A stretch of DNA of 62,700 bases, taken from NCBI GenBank assembly GCA_937926445.1, contig CALBAK010000067.1, positions 1-62,700 on the forward strand, written 5' to 3'. The translations under genes were made by a program, and so were the position numbers. Positions within the stretch are counted from its first letter, which is position 1, and every line of letters begins with the position of its first letter. The notes under the pieces were generated by a model, which saw only the letters and a list, made by a program, of their open reading frames with translations, was not told the DNA's origin and did no database searches. This document shows positions 1 to 7,800 of the stretch, piece after piece. The stretch is from an uncultured Alphaproteobacteria bacterium. Its GTDB lineage: Bacteria > Pseudomonadota > Alphaproteobacteria > Geminicoccales > Geminicoccaceae.

Positions 1-52
1 CGCCGGGTCCGCCCGGCCTCGGTCCGTGCTGTTGGGATCCCTTGCCGTTCAT
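1..52 (-). CDS. N-terminus of the next cas-operon gene (partial, runs off the left edge)
   Basis: An ATG on the minus strand at 52-50 lies 10 nt after the cas10 stop codon and is preceded by a near-perfect Shine-Dalgarno run (AGGAGGAGGAG). The 17 visible residues read MNGKGSQQHGPRPGGPG, a Gly/Pro-rich flexible leader. In subtype III-A loci csm2, the small subunit of the crRNP, commonly follows cas10/csm1, so csm2 or another crRNP subunit is the natural expectation. Nothing in these residues proves it. Confidence 0.5.
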   Translation of the reverse strand, partial: MNGKGSQQHGPRPGGPG

Positions 53-62
53 CTCCTCCTCC

Positions 63-2630
63 TCACCGGTTGCGCCAAATGGCGAAGGTGATCGCGAGCT
101 TGCTGGGCGGCGGATCGCCCTTCCCGTTCAGCCCCATGAGCGCGTTGAACTCGTTCCAGACTGCGGGCAGGCGGCGTGCCTCGCGCTCGGCTGCGCTCGG
201 CGGATAGGTGCGGGCCAAGAAATAGGCGTAGCGCGCCCGCCAGATCGCCGCGCCGGTATCCGGATCGACCTTGCGTTCGGCCTTTGCCTTGAGCTCGAGG
301 AAGGAGAGGAGCTTGTAGGCGAAGGCGGTGGCCGCCTCGCTCTCGCGCAGCCGCTCGCAGAGCCATTGCGATCGCTCGAGGAGCCAGGGCAGGCCGCGCG
401 CCGGGTCGTTCCAGCCGAGCACCTCGGCCATGATGCCGAGCGCGTTCTTGCCCGCTCGCGCCTTGGCCCGCTCCAGGGCTTCCTCGGCGGCGTCGGCCGA
501 GCGGTTCAAGGGCTCGCGCTCGGAGACGAAGGCGAGGCCGGCCGAGAGCGTGAGGCTCGGATTGCCACCGCAATAGTGGCCGAAGTCCGCGCGCAGCTCG
601 CCAGCGAGCTTCGGCATCGGCCGCCAGGGGCCGATCAGGAGGAGGTCGTCGCCGCCGGCATAGACTGTGTAAGTGTCGGGCCAACGCTTCGCGAGGAGGT
701 GCGGCAGGCGGCCGGTGAAGTACCAGTCGAGCGCACGCGAGAGGGCGACGAGCCGGCCGATCGAGCGGTCCGCGCCGAGCCCCGCGCCGAAGATCTGCCC
801 GAGATTGTCGACGTCCGCCTTGAGGATGCCGAGGAGCGGCCGGCCGATCCACTTTCCGCCGTCGGGCTCGCGCGAATCGGCGGCGAGATGCGCCATGGTC
901 TTGAGTGCGCCGAGCTCGATCCCGGCCTCGCCGTCCTCCGCGCCCTCCTCCTCGATGCCGCGGTATTTCTTCGGGGCGTCGTTCCGGTCCTGCTCGCCGA
1001 AGATCGGCACGTAGTTGGCGATCGGCCGGGTCGCGACCGGCCAGGCGACCTCTTCCTCGACGCCCCAGGGCCGCCAGCCCGAGACGACGTTCTTCCGTGG
1101 TTCGAACGAAGGCTCGTCGTCGACCACCGCGCGCAGCCGCACCTCGGCGAAGAGGTCGAGCGTCCGCTCGTCGCCCGGTCCGTCGAGCCAGAGGAGCTGC
1201 TTCAGCTTCGGCAGCCGGCGGCCGAGGCGGTATTCGTGGTGGCAGGCCCAGCAGCGCGCCACTCCGTCCTCGGTGTACCGGCTCTTGCGCGGGCGCACCC
1301 CACAGGCCGGGCAGTAGCCGTCGGCACCCGCCTCGTAGTCATCCTTCAGAACCGGGCCGTTCGTCGCCAGGAAGGTGGAAAGCGGCCGCTCCTTGGCGGC
1401 CTCGGTGGCGGCGCGCAGCCGGTCGAGCGTCCCCGTGATCCGATCGCGAAGGAAGGCAGTGGCCGGCAACGGCTCGGTGAGACCGAGGTTCAAGGAGAGC
1501 TCGCCGGCGTAGTGGACCGCCATCCAACGGTCGATCTCGGCCCGGATCTCCTCGATCCTGGCCTCGAGGTCGGGAAGCTCGGGAAGGAGCATGGTGAGCT
1601 GGCCGCCCGCCCGCATCAGCACGACATAGGGCGGCAGGCCGAGCCGCCGGCGGATCAGCAGACCTGCCGCCTCGACGAGTTGGCCCACGAGGAAGGAGCG
1701 GGCGCGCAGGATCCGGTTGACGCCCTTCACCTGCTCGCTCGCCAGGCGGAAGAGCGCGTGCTGGATGCCCGAGAGATCGCCGCGCAGGAGGCGGAACTTG
1801 GGCCGCTCCCGGTCCTTGATGGCGGCGACGTCGCGGAGCTCGCCGCGGGCCTCGTGGTGGGCGAAGAGGCAGGCGGCGAAGGCCGCGACCGCGAGGCTGT
1901 GGTCGAGGAGGGAGACGTCGGGCTCGTCTTTGGTCGAGGAGGGCACGCCCCACCAGTAGCGCTCGGCGAGGCCGATCGCTCCTTCGTGCAGGACCGAGGC
2001 GCTCTGGCGCAGCTCCTGGCAGAGCTCGATCCAGTCGCGCCGGAAAGCCTCGGTCGTCTTCCGGTAATCCTCGGGCAGGTCGCGCTCGTGCTTCTCCGCG
2101 GTGGCGAGGATGGTCTCGGGGCCCGCGGGAAGCGGACGGTGGAAGCGGGTCTGTGGCAGCGGCCGGTCCTCGAGCCGGACGGCGGAGAGAATCGAGAGCA
2201 GGGGCGTGCGACGGAAGAAATCGCGGGTGCGCTGCTCGTCGTCGCGCTCGGCCGCGGCGTCCTTCTCCTTGCGGTCCATGCCCGAGGCCAGTCGGTCGGC
2301 CTCGGCGACGATCCAGCCCCAGGCCGGTCCGCTCTCGGGCTTGTGGTGCCAGACCGCGGCCTCGCGCACGTTCTTGCGCGAGAGCCCGGCCGGCAGGACG
2401 AGCCCCTTTTCCTCGAGGTCGTAGAAAAGCAGCTCGGTGAAGAGCACGTGCTTGTGCGTGTAGTATTCGCCCTGGAACGACTTCGGGCAGAGCGTGCCCT
2501 CGAGCTCGCGCACGCGCTCGGGGAGGTCGTTCGTGCCGAGCCCGCGCTGGAGCAGCTTGCCGGCGTCGTGCAGGAAGGCGCCGAGCGCCAGCTCGTCGAT
2601 CGTCGGAAGATCGGGCGTGGTCTCGCTCAT
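63..2630 (-). CDS. cas10: Type III CRISPR-Cas Cas10 (Csm1-like) large subunit, HD and GGDD intact
   Basis: Cas10 is the signature subunit of type III crRNP complexes. On binding target RNA its HD domain can cut ssDNA and its Palm (GGDD) domain makes cyclic oligoadenylate messengers. The 855-residue product has an HD motif at residues 21-22 (HDAGK), a treble-clef zinc finger near residue 436 (CPACG, then CWAC) and YAGGDD with the catalytic GGDD at about 659-662. The central DLSGIQHALF segment is typical of Csm1-type Cas10. The ATG at 2630 was chosen because it overlaps the stop of the CARF gene by 4 nt (ATGA) and places the HD motif at the usual distance. With both active sites retained, it should signal to the CARF protein upstream. 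A longer in-frame extension to 3173 exists but only shadows the CARF gene. Confidence 0.96.
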   Translation of the reverse strand: MSETTPDLPTIDELALGAFLHDAGKLLQRGLGTNDLPERVRELEGTLCPKSFQGEYYTHKHVLFTELLFYDLEEKGLVLPAGLSRKNVREAAVWHHKPESGPAWGWIVAEADRLASGMDRKEKDAAAERDDEQRTRDFFRRTPLLSILSAVRLEDRPLPQTRFHRPLPAGPETILATAEKHERDLPEDYRKTTEAFRRDWIELCQELRQSASVLHEGAIGLAERYWWGVPSSTKDEPDVSLLDHSLAVAAFAACLFAHHEARGELRDVAAIKDRERPKFRLLRGDLSGIQHALFRLASEQVKGVNRILRARSFLVGQLVEAAGLLIRRRLGLPPYVVLMRAGGQLTMLLPELPDLEARIEEIRAEIDRWMAVHYAGELSLNLGLTEPLPATAFLRDRITGTLDRLRAATEAAKERPLSTFLATNGPVLKDDYEAGADGYCPACGVRPRKSRYTEDGVARCWACHHEYRLGRRLPKLKQLLWLDGPGDERTLDLFAEVRLRAVVDDEPSFEPRKNVVSGWRPWGVEEEVAWPVATRPIANYVPIFGEQDRNDAPKKYRGIEEEGAEDGEAGIELGALKTMAHLAADSREPDGGKWIGRPLLGILKADVDNLGQIFGAGLGADRSIGRLVALSRALDWYFTGRLPHLLAKRWPDTYTVYAGGDDLLLIGPWRPMPKLAGELRADFGHYCGGNPSLTLSAGLAFVSEREPLNRSADAAEEALERAKARAGKNALGIMAEVLGWNDPARGLPWLLERSQWLCERLRESEAATAFAYKLLSFLELKAKAERKVDPDTGAAIWRARYAYFLARTYPPSAAEREARRLPAVWNEFNALMGLNGKGDPPPSKLAITFAIWRNR

Positions 2631-3784
2631 GCCGGGCTCGTCTCCGAAGGTAGCCAGGACAGTCGGATCGCCTCGGGCGGGGTGGCGAGCCGCCAGCGCG
2701 TGGTGGGCCGCTTGCCCGAGGCTTCGATGCGATAATGGACCGAAGCGGGGCCGAGCGCGCGCCCGACAAGCTTGTTGTGCCGGGCGATGCGCTCGGAGAG
2801 CCAATTCTTCTTGGGATCGGCGGCCGCGGCCTTTTCCGTCCGGTCGCGGGCTTCGCGCCCCGCGACCTCCTCGTAGAGCGCGAAGAAGCGGGCGAAAGCC
2901 GCCTCGTCGGCCTTGCCGACCGCAGCGTCGCTCGGCTGGACGCGGCGTTCGGCGAGCCAGGCCCAGAAAGCGAGCTCCATCGGCGTGCAGCGGACCAGCC
3001 GGCCGTGCGCGCGGATCTCGCGCCGCTCGAGGTCGACCCCGAGCTCCGGCGGCCGGAAGCGCTCCTGCAGGCTCGCCACCGTTTCGTTGAAGCTCGCCCG
3101 GCCTTCCAAGAAATCCGCCGGTAGACCCTCGCGTAGCCGCACGAAGGGGATCTCGGCCAGGACGAGCCCGCATCGGTCAGTCGAGAGCGGCTTTTGGTCC
3201 CGCGTCCTGAACAGCACCTTGGGCTCGGGCGGCGGATAGAAGAAGTCGGAAAGCTGCTCGAAAGCCGGATCGACCAGCACGTGCGAGAGCCGGTCCTGCG
3301 GCCGGCCGAACAGCGAGAGCGCGTAACCGGCGAGGAAGCCCATGGTCTTCCTCCCACCAGCGATCGAAAGGTGCACGGCGCTCGCGGGATCGGCCGTGAG
3401 ATTTCTCACAATCTCTACGAGCCTGTCGGCGAGCGCCGTGTTCGCCTCGAGCGTGGCGATGTCGACGAGGGGAGCGCCGGAAGGGTCGCAGACGAGGTGA
3501 ACCGTCGTTCGCTGGGCGAGGCCCTCGAACCCCCGCCCCGGGTAATCGGCCGCCAGGGCATCGAGCATCCGTTTGCCCCGGACCAGCATGAGTTCGATGC
3601 GCTCGGCCCCTTCGCTCGTCGTCACGATCACGAGTTCGGTCGGGACGAAGGGCGGTTCGCCGGCGACCGCGAGCGCCCAGAGGGTCTCGGTGACGACCTG
3701 GGGTGTGAGTCCCACCACACAGGCGAGCACCCGGCGAGGGAAGGTGTGGGGGAGGGCGGGGTCCGGACTCGAGGGCGGGCTCAC
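2627..3784 (-). CDS. CARF-domain protein, NE0113/Csm6-like family, with C-terminal winged-helix-like domain
   Basis: CARF domains bind the cyclic oligoadenylates made by Cas10. The N-terminal ~190 residues match the NE0113 (Cas_NE0113) family: a VVGLTPQVVTETLWAL opening strand-helix, then LSIAGGRKTMGFLAGYALSL and a SHVLVDPAFE segment. Members are annotated as CRISPR-associated ring nuclease or Csm6-like. Residues ~255-385 resemble a winged helix (LERREIRAHGRLV, then TPMELAFWAWLAER), so a ligand-controlled DNA-binding role is also possible. No HEPN RxxxxH nuclease motif stands out. The GTG at 3784 gives 385 residues and overlaps the stop of the preceding ORF (GTGA); the stop overlaps the cas10 start (ATGA), so the three genes look translationally coupled. 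Confidence 0.85.
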   Translation of the reverse strand: MSPPSSPDPALPHTFPRRVLACVVGLTPQVVTETLWALAVAGEPPFVPTELVIVTTSEGAERIELMLVRGKRMLDALAADYPGRGFEGLAQRTTVHLVCDPSGAPLVDIATLEANTALADRLVEIVRNLTADPASAVHLSIAGGRKTMGFLAGYALSLFGRPQDRLSHVLVDPAFEQLSDFFYPPPEPKVLFRTRDQKPLSTDRCGLVLAEIPFVRLREGLPADFLEGRASFNETVASLQERFRPPELGVDLERREIRAHGRLVRCTPMELAFWAWLAERRVQPSDAAVGKADEAAFARFFALYEEVAGREARDRTEKAAAADPKKNWLSERIARHNKLVGRALGPASVHYRIEASGKRPTTRWRLATPPEAIRLSWLPSETSPA

Positions 3785-4602
3785 GCGACAGCCTCCGGTT
3801 CGACCGATAACGGGAAGACCAGGGGAGGCGGCTCCGACACCGACCGGAGCTTGCTCAGTACCGGAACCGCACCGCAACCCCCACAAGCTTGTCGAACGGG
3901 CCTCGGCGATCGTCGCTGATCGCCTCGGCCGAGTGGGGGTGGGGTCGAGCGTCGGTCGGAGAAGGGGAGGAGGCGATGGCTCCGGGTGCGATCGAAGAGC
4001 CGATGCTTGAGCCGATGAAGCCGCTCGCCGAGGAGCTCGGCTTCACCATGGACGAGGCGGAGTTCGCCGAACATCGCGCCGCCGATCCCACCGGCCGACG
4101 CGGTGCTCGAGCTCGTTCTCCAGCGCCTTTCAGATGTTGCCGAACACCACGCCGTTCGACGCGACGCACCATCCCGCACGCTCGCTGCCCTGCGGCCACA
4201 TCGACGGGCTGCCCGTCGGGCTCGTGCTGGTCGGCCGGCACTACGAGCAGGCGGTCGACTGGCGGAGAGCAGGCGGTCGACTGGCGGACGCGGACGATCC
4301 GAGGCGGCACGCGGGCTCGCCTCGATCTCGAGTGCGACGGTTGCCGGCCGGCGGCGGGCGCCGTTCGGGCGTCGGGGGCCCCGGGCGCGAAGCAGGATGC
4401 GGAGGAGCAGGGGCCGGAAGGGCCGTGGCACCCGGGCCGCGAGGCGAAGGAGCTCGGCCGAGCGGGCGGGCCCGAGGCGGTCGATGAGGCCACGGGCGTC
4501 CTCTGCTGCGAGCACGAGCCCGTGGCGGCGCGCAAAAGCCCGGATCGCTCCGACCCGCAGCCGGTCGAGGGCGTTCGCGAGGCGTTCTGCCGGCTCGCTC
4601 AT
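3781..4602 (-). CDS. Uncharacterised helical protein of the cas operon, possibly truncated or read-through
   Basis: The start at 4602 overlaps the stop of the upstream membrane gene (ATGA), and the stop at 3781-3783 overlaps the GTG of the CARF gene (GTGA), so it fits the operon exactly. The first ~95 residues look like a real helical Arg/Leu-rich protein (MSEPAERLANALDRLRVGAI, then LLRLAARVPRPFRPLLLRIL). The remaining ~175 residues are low-complexity and lie opposite a plus-strand amidase remnant and a 22-bp tandem duplication. Either the gene is real to 273 residues, or its 3' half was replaced by unrelated DNA that happens to stay open. I do not recognise the family. Confidence 0.5.
   Translation of the reverse strand: MSEPAERLANALDRLRVGAIRAFARRHGLVLAAEDARGLIDRLGPARSAELLRLAARVPRPFRPLLLRILLRARGPRRPNGARRRPATVALEIEASPRAASDRPRPPVDRLLSASRPPARSAGRPARARRAARRCGRRAASVRDGASRRTAWCSATSERRWRTSSSTASAGGIGGAMFGELRLVHGEAELLGERLHRLKHRLFDRTRSHRLLPFSDRRSTPPPLGRGDQRRSPRPVRQACGGCGAVPVLSKLRSVSEPPPLVFPLSVEPEAVA
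3883..3892. promoter_or_regulatory. Candidate operator: 10-bp palindrome ACAAGCTTGT upstream of the CARF gene
   Basis: A perfect inverted repeat about 100 bp before the GTG of the CARF gene. The same 10-mer lies 60 bp before cas6 and once inside the 3' part of the CARF gene (2766-2775). Six of its ten bases are A/T, so three copies within 7.5 kb of very GC-rich DNA is unexpected. A winged-helix-bearing regulator is encoded next to it. The role is inferred, and the copy at 3883 lies inside the uncertain upstream ORF. Confidence 0.25.
4090..4262 (+). pseudogene. Remnant of an amidase C-terminal region
   Basis: One plus-strand frame reads FQMLPNTTPFDATHHPA followed by PCGHIDGLPVGLVLVGRHYE. This is the conserved C-terminal stretch of amidase-signature (GatA-like) hydrolases, normally NxxPFxxTGHPAxSxPCG then GLPVGxQLVGRxF. 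The catalytic Ser-Ser-Lys region and everything upstream are missing and no start codon fits, so this is a fragment. It lies antisense to the 3' half of the small cas-operon gene and stops at a tandem duplication. It suggests that foreign DNA was inserted or recombined into the cas operon here. Confidence 0.65.
4245..4288. repeat. Perfect 22-bp tandem duplication
   Basis: The 22-bp unit beginning GAGCAGGCGGTCGACTGGCG occurs twice with no spacer (4245-4266 and 4267-4288). It sits exactly where the amidase similarity ends and the coding-like part of the minus-strand helical gene begins. This looks like a slippage or repair scar at a recombination junction. Confidence 0.8.
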
Positions 4603-5732
4603 CCACCGACCCGATAATACGGAAGGTGGTCGTTGGCGGCGCTGCCGAGCGGGCCCACCACGCGCAGATATTCGCTGGTCGGGGCGGAGAGAGGCAGCTC
4701 ACGTCGAACCCTGATCCAGAACCGGCACTCGGGGTCCTGGCGCTTCGACCATTCGCTGAGCGGGCGGGTCGCCGCCACGAAGCTGTGGACGTCGATCGGG
4801 GCACCGCGCTCGAACCGGCCGAGCGAGGCCCAGGGTTCGCCCGTGCGCAGGCGTGCGGGTGCGCTGTCCACGACGACGATCTTGCCGGCCGGGCGCAACA
4901 CGATCTCGAAGACGAACACCGGGCGTCCGTTCTCTTCCCAACAGGAGGGATAGACGCCGCCCGCGATCATCTGTCGGGCGAGCTCGCGGTTGCGATCGCG
5001 CTCGATCTCGGCCAGCCGCGCGCGGGCCTCGTCGCGTTCGCGCGCGAGCTCGGCAAGGCGCTGCTCCAAGTTTCGGCCGTGCTCGACGAGTTTGTCGAAC
5101 CGCTCGGCGAACGTGCGTTGCAAGACGTCGAGGCGGGCCCTGGCCTCGTCGCGATCGCGCTCGGCCCGGTCGAGCGCGGCTTCGAGTTCGGCATTCCGCC
5201 TGGCGAGCCGTTGCACGAGGACATCGCCGGGACGGTCGTCGTGCGTTCCCGTCCGTTCTTTGAGGATAGCCAGCTCGGCGGCGAGCTCGGTGGCTTTCGC
5301 GAGCGATCGCCGGTACTCGCTCTGCGCCTCCTCCAGCCGGTTGCGGGCCTCGGACAGCGCCGTCTCGGCGGCACGTCGGCCCTCCTCGGCGCGCTCCAGC
5401 CGGGCCGCGAGCTCGTCGCGTTCGGCGTCGCGACGAGCGAGCGCCGACTCGCGCTCCCGCAACCGCTCCTGCAACGCCCGGAGCTCGCGCTCGAGATGGG
5501 CGCGGTCGCTCCCCAAACGTTCGACGATCCCGGGATCCAACGGAAGGCCGGCCTCCTCGAACGCCCGGCCGAGGGCTTCGAGCCGTTCCGTGCCGCGCGC
5601 GCGGCGGTCCACGAGGGCGGCCGCCGCGAGCAGCAGAAGGAACACGAGCAGAAGGAGAACCTCGGCGAAGGTGAGGCCTAGGATCACGCCGCGCCGGTAT
5701 TCCCTCGGGTCGGTGATCGAACCCCTTGCCAC
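4599..5732 (-). CDS. Single-pass membrane coiled-coil protein (MotB/ZorB-position partner)
   Basis: The 377-residue product has a short N-terminal cytoplasmic segment, one strong membrane helix at ~17-40 (ILGLTFAEVLLLLVFLLLLA), a long charged coiled coil at ~45-255 rich in Glu/Arg/Ala heptads, and a C-terminal globular domain of ~115 residues that I do not recognise. One TM helix near the N-terminus beside a MotA/ExbB-like gene is the layout of MotB, ExbD, TolR and ZorB, but the C-terminal domain lacks the usual OmpA peptidoglycan-binding motifs. The GTG at 5732 is 3 nt after the stop of the MotA-like gene, and the stop overlaps the next start (ATGA). It probably pairs with the MotA-like protein; its function is unknown. 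Confidence 0.75.
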   Translation of the reverse strand: MARGSITDPREYRRGVILGLTFAEVLLLLVFLLLLAAAALVDRRARGTERLEALGRAFEEAGLPLDPGIVERLGSDRAHLERELRALQERLRERESALARRDAERDELAARLERAEEGRRAAETALSEARNRLEEAQSEYRRSLAKATELAAELAILKERTGTHDDRPGDVLVQRLARRNAELEAALDRAERDRDEARARLDVLQRTFAERFDKLVEHGRNLEQRLAELARERDEARARLAEIERDRNRELARQMIAGGVYPSCWEENGRPVFVFEIVLRPAGKIVVVDSAPARLRTGEPWASLGRFERGAPIDVHSFVAATRPLSEWSKRQDPECRFWIRVRRELPLSAPTSEYLRVVGPLGSAANDHLPYYRVGG

Positions 5733-5735
5733 GGC

Positions 5736-6986
5736 TCACGCGTCCAGCCGCTTGACGATCGTCTCGGCCACCTCGGCGAGCCCGTGGCCGAGCTCGTGCT
5801 GCAGCCGATGATACTCGGCGAGATCGCTCCGGATCTGGTCGCGCAAGTCGCGGATCTCCTTGGCATCCTCGCGGGACGAGCGGAGCAGCTCCGAGAGCGT
5901 TCCGCCGAGCTCGACCAACCGGGCCCGGACCGGCTCGACCTCGCGGGCGAGCGCTTCGAGTGCGGATGTCACCGCGGTTGCGGAGTCCAGTCGAGCCACG
6001 AACTGGTCGACCGTGCTGGCGAGTTCGGCGAGCCGTGCACCGAATCCCGCGAGCCGCTCGTCCAGTCCACGCGCGAAGCGCTCGCCCGTGCCCTCGAGGC
6101 GTTCGACGCTCGCGGCGACCCGCTCGACAGAATCTTTGAGCCGCCGTGCCGGTGCGGCGACGACGTCGCGCGGGACCTCGACCGCCCGGATCCTGGCCGC
6201 GAGCTCGCCGGTCGCCGCCGTCGTATCGGCAGCCGCCCGCCGGAACGCCTCGATCGGCTCCTGGAGCGAGCCGGCGGCACCCGCGAGCGAGCGGGTCAGG
6301 CCCTGCCCGAGCTCTTCGATCGCCTTTGCCTGGCGCTCGGCGGTGGCGGTGAAGAGATCGGTCGATTGCGACAGGCGCTCGTGTAAGACCTGCTGGGTGC
6401 GCAGTCGGAAGGATTCGAGCTCGGTCACCGCGAAGAGGAGCTGGTCCTTGAGCTTCTGCGCGGTCACCTGCAGGTCGCCCTGCAGCTCGGCCTCGAGATC
6501 GTCGATCTCGCGCCGCATCTGGACGAACCACACGCGAAGCGCGATGCCGAGGATGGTCGAGCTCAAGGCGATGCCGAAGCTCGCGAGCAACGATTCGATG
6601 AGCGCGCCCCGGGCTTCGGGGGTGACCCGCTCGAGCTCGATCAAGGCGGCGGCGAGCGAGGCCAGGGTGTAGAGGAGGCCCAGGTAATAGCAGTTGTCGC
6701 CGAGCCGCTCGGGATGGAGGCGGAAGGTCCGGGTCCGAAAAGCCACCACGGCATAGAGCAGCAGCAGGGCAGCCGCGACCACAGCGGCCAGAAGCCGCGG
6801 CTCGACCGGCTCGCCGCGAAACGAGACCAGGCCGCGACCGGCGAGCTTGATGAGCATGATCAGGGCGAAGCCGCCCAGGAAGAAGACGAGCAGCAGGAGG
6901 CGGTCGATCCTGTCCTGGAACCAGGGGCGCCGTGGCAGCGGGGCGGCGGTGGTCGGTTCTGCGCCGGTGTCGATCGAGACGGCCAT
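5736..6986 (-). CDS. MotA/TolQ/ExbB-like membrane protein with long coiled-coil tail
   Basis: The 416-residue product has hydrophobic segments at about 23-45, 60-82, 98-118 and 126-155. The last pair reads like the ExbB/TolQ/MotA core, with small residues through SLLASFGIALSSTILGIAL followed by a basic stop. The remaining ~250 residues form a long, mostly helical, cytoplasmic tail. Proton-channel stators (MotA, ExbB, TolQ) and ZorA of the Zorya defence system combine such a core with a partner of one TM helix, and such a partner is encoded next. The ATG at 6986 follows GGAGG at good spacing just after the upstream stop. Homology to the proton-channel family is inferred from layout and motif, not from an alignment. 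Confidence 0.75.
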   Translation of the reverse strand: MAVSIDTGAEPTTAAPLPRRPWFQDRIDRLLLLVFFLGGFALIMLIKLAGRGLVSFRGEPVEPRLLAAVVAAALLLLYAVVAFRTRTFRLHPERLGDNCYYLGLLYTLASLAAALIELERVTPEARGALIESLLASFGIALSSTILGIALRVWFVQMRREIDDLEAELQGDLQVTAQKLKDQLLFAVTELESFRLRTQQVLHERLSQSTDLFTATAERQAKAIEELGQGLTRSLAGAAGSLQEPIEAFRRAAADTTAATGELAARIRAVEVPRDVVAAPARRLKDSVERVAASVERLEGTGERFARGLDERLAGFGARLAELASTVDQFVARLDSATAVTSALEALAREVEPVRARLVELGGTLSELLRSSREDAKEIRDLRDQIRSDLAEYHRLQHELGHGLAEVAETIVKRLDA

Positions 6987-6987
6987 C

Positions 6988-7800
6988 TCAGACGGCCTCC
7001 AGGCTCTTCGGGCGCGCATTCATCCTCTGGAAATAGAGGTCCCAGAACCGCTGGTGTGCCCGGTTCTGAATCTTCGGTCGGCCGTCTTTGCCGAGGCGGA
7101 GGAGGTAGACCATGTCGACTTCGGCGCCCTTGCAGTCGACCAGCACGGCGTCGAGCTTGCGATCGCTCAGGAGCGCTTCGAAGTTCTTCTCTCGATAGTG
7201 GGATGCGACCGGACTGTGTTGGAGGAAGTCGCTCACCACGAGAAGGCGGAGCGGCACGCCCGCGGGAGCCGCGCCGAAGGCGTCGATGCACACCGCCTTG
7301 ATGCTCTCCATGATCGGTGAGCTCTTGCGCGGCGAGGGACGCAGGAGCGCCTCGCGCACCGTGTCGAGCCGCTTCGCGAACTGTTCCTCGTAACGCTCCC
7401 GCATGCGTTTGGGGTTCTGGTAGAGCGGATTGGCCTCCTTGCCGGGATTGCAGAGGGCGAACGCTGGCTGGAGCGCCGCGAAGTCGTCGGCCTCGGCGAG
7501 GTAGAGGGCGATGCGGCCACCCGTCGGGACCTCGGCCGTGGCCCGATCGAGGATCTGACGGACCCGCTGCGCCTGTTGCGGCCCGAGCGGGTCGGAGCGG
7601 TCGACGAGCACGGCCGTCACCGCCACGGGGCCGGTCTTCGGGCAAAGCGAGCCCTCGTCGATCGCCACCCGCTGGCCTTCGGCCCAGAACTTGGTACCGA
7701 AGAAGAGGGCGAGGAGCAGCAGGCCGACGACCAGAGCGGCGATACCCCAGATGGTGGAGCGGTCGGGACCGCGCCGGCGGGCGAGGTGCCTGGGGCCCAT
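6988..7800 (-). CDS. Single-pass membrane protein with degenerate vWA-like domain
   Basis: The 270-residue product has one membrane helix at ~17-38 (IWGIAALVVGLLLLALFFGT) and then a soluble domain. That domain resembles a von Willebrand A fold: a first strand ending VLVDRSDPL where MIDAS proteins have DxSxS, SSPIMESIKAVC in the place of the second metal-binding loop, and LLVVSDFLQHS as the third strand-loop. Such domains usually mediate regulated protein-protein contacts. The ATG overlaps the upstream stop by one base (TGATG), and its own stop precedes the MotA-like start by one base, so it belongs to the membrane-complex operon. The vWA assignment is a pattern match only. Confidence 0.65.
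   Translation of the reverse strand: MGPRHLARRRGPDRSTIWGIAALVVGLLLLALFFGTKFWAEGQRVAIDEGSLCPKTGPVAVTAVLVDRSDPLGPQQAQRVRQILDRATAEVPTGGRIALYLAEADDFAALQPAFALCNPGKEANPLYQNPKRMRERYEEQFAKRLDTVREALLRPSPRKSSPIMESIKAVCIDAFGAAPAGVPLRLLVVSDFLQHSPVASHYREKNFEALLSDRKLDAVLVDCKGAEVDMVYLLRLGKDGRPKIQNRAHQRFWDLYFQRMNARPKSLEAV

Noticed and set aside
42-2735. Very long plus-strand open frame (897 codons) opposite cas10
   Set aside because: It is antisense to a clear Cas10, its composition is typical of GC-rich antisense frames, and it has no motifs. Shadow frame.
3970-4080. Plus-strand segment MAPGAIEEPMLEPMKPLAEE as the N-terminal part of the amidase remnant
   Set aside because: It reads like coding sequence but does not match any amidase region I know, and it is in a different frame from the amidase fragment; left unassigned.
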